Below are positions 32,315 through 33,539 of a stretch of 33,539 nt of DNA, piece after piece. The stretch covers positions 1 through 33,539 of the forward strand of contig JAFEGD010000060.1 of assembly GCA_018240245.1 (NCBI GenBank). The letters run 5' to 3'. A program made the position numbers and the translations under genes. The notes beneath the pieces were generated by a model. That model saw only the letters and a list, made by a program, of their open reading frames with translations, did no database searches and was not told the origin of the DNA. The stretch is from Spirochaetota bacterium (GTDB lineage Bacteria > Spirochaetota > Leptospiria > Turneriellales > Turneriellaceae). Positions within the stretch are counted from its first letter, which is position 1; each line of letters begins with the position of its first letter.

Positions 32315-33222
32315 TAGAAGTACCCGCCCTTTTTTCGCTCTTCCATCGCCGCTTCGCTGCGCTTGTCGTCGAGCCGCGCGCCGCGTTCGGCGCTGCGCGT
32401 CGTCGTAATTTCACGGATAATCGCGTCAATATCAGCGGCATCGGAGAGCATCGCGGCGGTACACGTCATATCGCCGACGGTGCGAAAGCGCACGCGCTCA
32501 GTTATTAGCGTATCGGTATTTGTAATCGATAGAAATTTTGAAACGGGAAAAATCTGTCCCATGTACTCGATAACTTCACGCTCGTGCGCAAAATAAATCG
32601 GCGGCAATTCGATTGCTTCGCGCTTGAGATATTGCCAAACATCGAGTTCGGTCCAGTTAGATAGCGGAAAAACGCGCACGTTTTCACCATGGTGGATGGC
32701 TCCGTTATAGAGATGCCATAATTCGGGACGTTGATTTTTTGGGTCCCAAATACCAAATTCGTCGCGTACCGAAAAAATTCTCTCTTTCGCGCGGGCTTTT
32801 TCTTCGTCGCGCCGCGCGCCGCCGATGCAGCAGTCGAAGCGGTGCTCGGCGATTGTTTCGAGCAGCGTTACCGCTTGGATTGCATTGCGACTTGGGAATT
32901 TTCCCTTTTCTTCGGCGGCTGTGCCACGACGAATGCTGTCTTCGACGCGAGCAACGATTAATTTTTCTTCGACCTTTTCGACGAGCGCATCGCGATAACT
33001 CAAGACTTCGGGAAAATTGTGACCGGTGTCGACGTGTACGAGCGGAAAAGGAAAGCGCGCCGGGCGAAACGCCTTTTCGGCGAGGCGTACTAGAGCGATC
33101 GAATCTTTACCACCCGAAAAAAGTAACGCTGGACGTTCAAATTGGCCCGCAGCTTCGCGCAAAATCATTACCGCTTCGGATTCTAAACGGTCGAGATGTG
33201 TGCGTTCGGTAAGTGTCGTCAT
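32314..33222 (-). CDS. cysD: Sulfate adenylyltransferase subunit 2
   Basis: This ATP-pyrophosphatase subunit forms APS from sulfate and ATP. The 302-residue protein has LDRLESEAVMILREAAGQF, the PP-loop LLFSGGKDSIALVRLA, FPLVHVDTGHNFPEVL, CIGGARRDEEKARAKERIFS, VFPLSNWTELDVWQYL and the C-terminal RFRTVGDMTCTAAM. GAGG lies about 5 nt before the ATG at 33222. It begins 10 bp after the cysH stop. Confidence 0.97.
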   Translation of the reverse strand: MTTLTERTHLDRLESEAVMILREAAGQFERPALLFSGGKDSIALVRLAEKAFRPARFPFPLVHVDTGHNFPEVLSYRDALVEKVEEKLIVARVEDSIRRGTAAEEKGKFPSRNAIQAVTLLETIAEHRFDCCIGGARRDEEKARAKERIFSVRDEFGIWDPKNQRPELWHLYNGAIHHGENVRVFPLSNWTELDVWQYLKREAIELPPIYFAHEREVIEYMGQIFPVSKFLSITNTDTLITERVRFRTVGDMTCTAAMLSDAADIDAIIREITTTRSAERGARLDDKRSEAAMEERKKGGYF

Positions 33223-33232
33223 TTGGCCTCAC

Positions 33233-33539
33233 TCATTTATGAATATGCAATCCGCACTCTTTTTTGTCGGGGTTCTCCCACCACCAACGCCCCGAGCGCA
33301 TATCGCCGCCCGGTTCGACCGGGCGCGTACACGGCTCGCAGCCAATGGATCTATATCCTTTGTCGTGCAAGCGATTATAGGGAATGTTATTTTCATCAAT
33401 AAAAGATTTCAAATCGCTGTCGCTCCATGCGAGCAAAGGATGGAATTTGACGAGATTGTGCGTAGCGTCGGTTTCAAAGGATGGTAGGTGCGCGCGTGCT
33501 ACCGAGTGTGTCTGGCGGATGCCCGTGAGCCATAACGAG
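33233..33539 (-). CDS. cysH: Adenylylsulfate (APS) reductase CysH, C-terminal part (cut by window edge)
   Basis: I extended the frame upstream to the window edge: it reads SLWLTGIRQTHSVARAHLP, then FHPLLAWSD, and ends with GCEPCTRPVEPGGD, GRWWWENPDKKECGLH. The Cys pair in CEPC marks the 4Fe-4S APS-reductase type, and KECGLH holds the catalytic Cys. The enzyme reduces APS to sulfite with thioredoxin. The N-terminal part, with the other cluster cysteines, lies outside the window. It is the most upstream gene seen of the sulfur operon. Confidence 0.93.
   Translation of the reverse strand, partial: SLWLTGIRQTHSVARAHLPSFETDATHNLVKFHPLLAWSDSDLKSFIDENNIPYNRLHDKGYRSIGCEPCTRPVEPGGDMRSGRWWWENPDKKECGLHIHK

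Overview
The window looks like chromosomal DNA of moderate GC (roughly half by eye) from a Gram-negative, free-living bacterium. I think it is probably a spirochaete of the Leptospirales (Leptospira/Turneriella-like). The pointers are an 87-residue SemiSWEET like the one known from Leptospira biflexa, spirochaete-style lipoproteins with a short lipobox signal, a MutL of the nuclease type, and assimilatory sulfate reduction beside leucine genes. No rRNA gene is present to test this, so the placement is an inference. Both ends cut genes: a nucleotidyltransferase-like protein on the left and cysH on the right.

Layout. 1-5 kb: partial nucleotidyltransferase (-), thiC (+), then a tight + strand group of nadE, a membrane-anchored FAD oxidoreductase and a SemiSWEET sugar transporter. 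5-10 kb: a membrane protein and a formylglycine-generating-enzyme (FGE)-like lipoprotein (-), divergent from a membrane phosphatase/sulfatase-superfamily enzyme (+); then vapB-vapC-nagZ (-). 10.9-12.3 kb: a secreted two-part protein with a probable outer-membrane barrel. 12.4-15.6 kb: leuC-leuD (-) divergent from a LysR regulator, with a 40-bp perfect palindrome between. 15.7-17.9 kb: a zinc-less DksA-like protein, a degenerate Fe-S uracil-glycosylase-like protein, a small lysine-rich secreted protein and a glycine-rich RRM protein. 17.9-22.9 kb: mutL, a stand-alone RibD-type reductase, a membrane protein, a candidate structured RNA, efp and a TPR-like membrane protein. 22.9-28 kb: class I aminotransferase and pgk (-), then a TPR protein and a soluble histidine kinase (+). 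28-33.5 kb: one compact - strand operon, cysH-cysD-cysN-cobA-siroheme synthase-cysI, which covers sulfate to sulfide except sulfate import and the electron donor to CysI.

Most genes are ordinary housekeeping genes. Three layers on top of them stand out. (1) Several conserved enzymes (ThiC, NadE, LeuC, aminotransferase, MutL, a TPR protein) carry short in-frame inserts. These have palindromic cores and often flanking direct repeats, and related repeat words recur between genes, which suggests small palindromic elements tolerated inside reading frames. (2) A 7-bp unit repeated four times lies at the start of the FGE-like lipoprotein gene. The only good upstream ATG is out of frame with four units, but two or five units would give a proper lipoprotein signal peptide, so this may be a phase-variation switch. 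(3) The vapB and dksA-like genes have near-consensus promoters whose predicted transcription start falls at the start codon, suggesting leaderless mRNAs.
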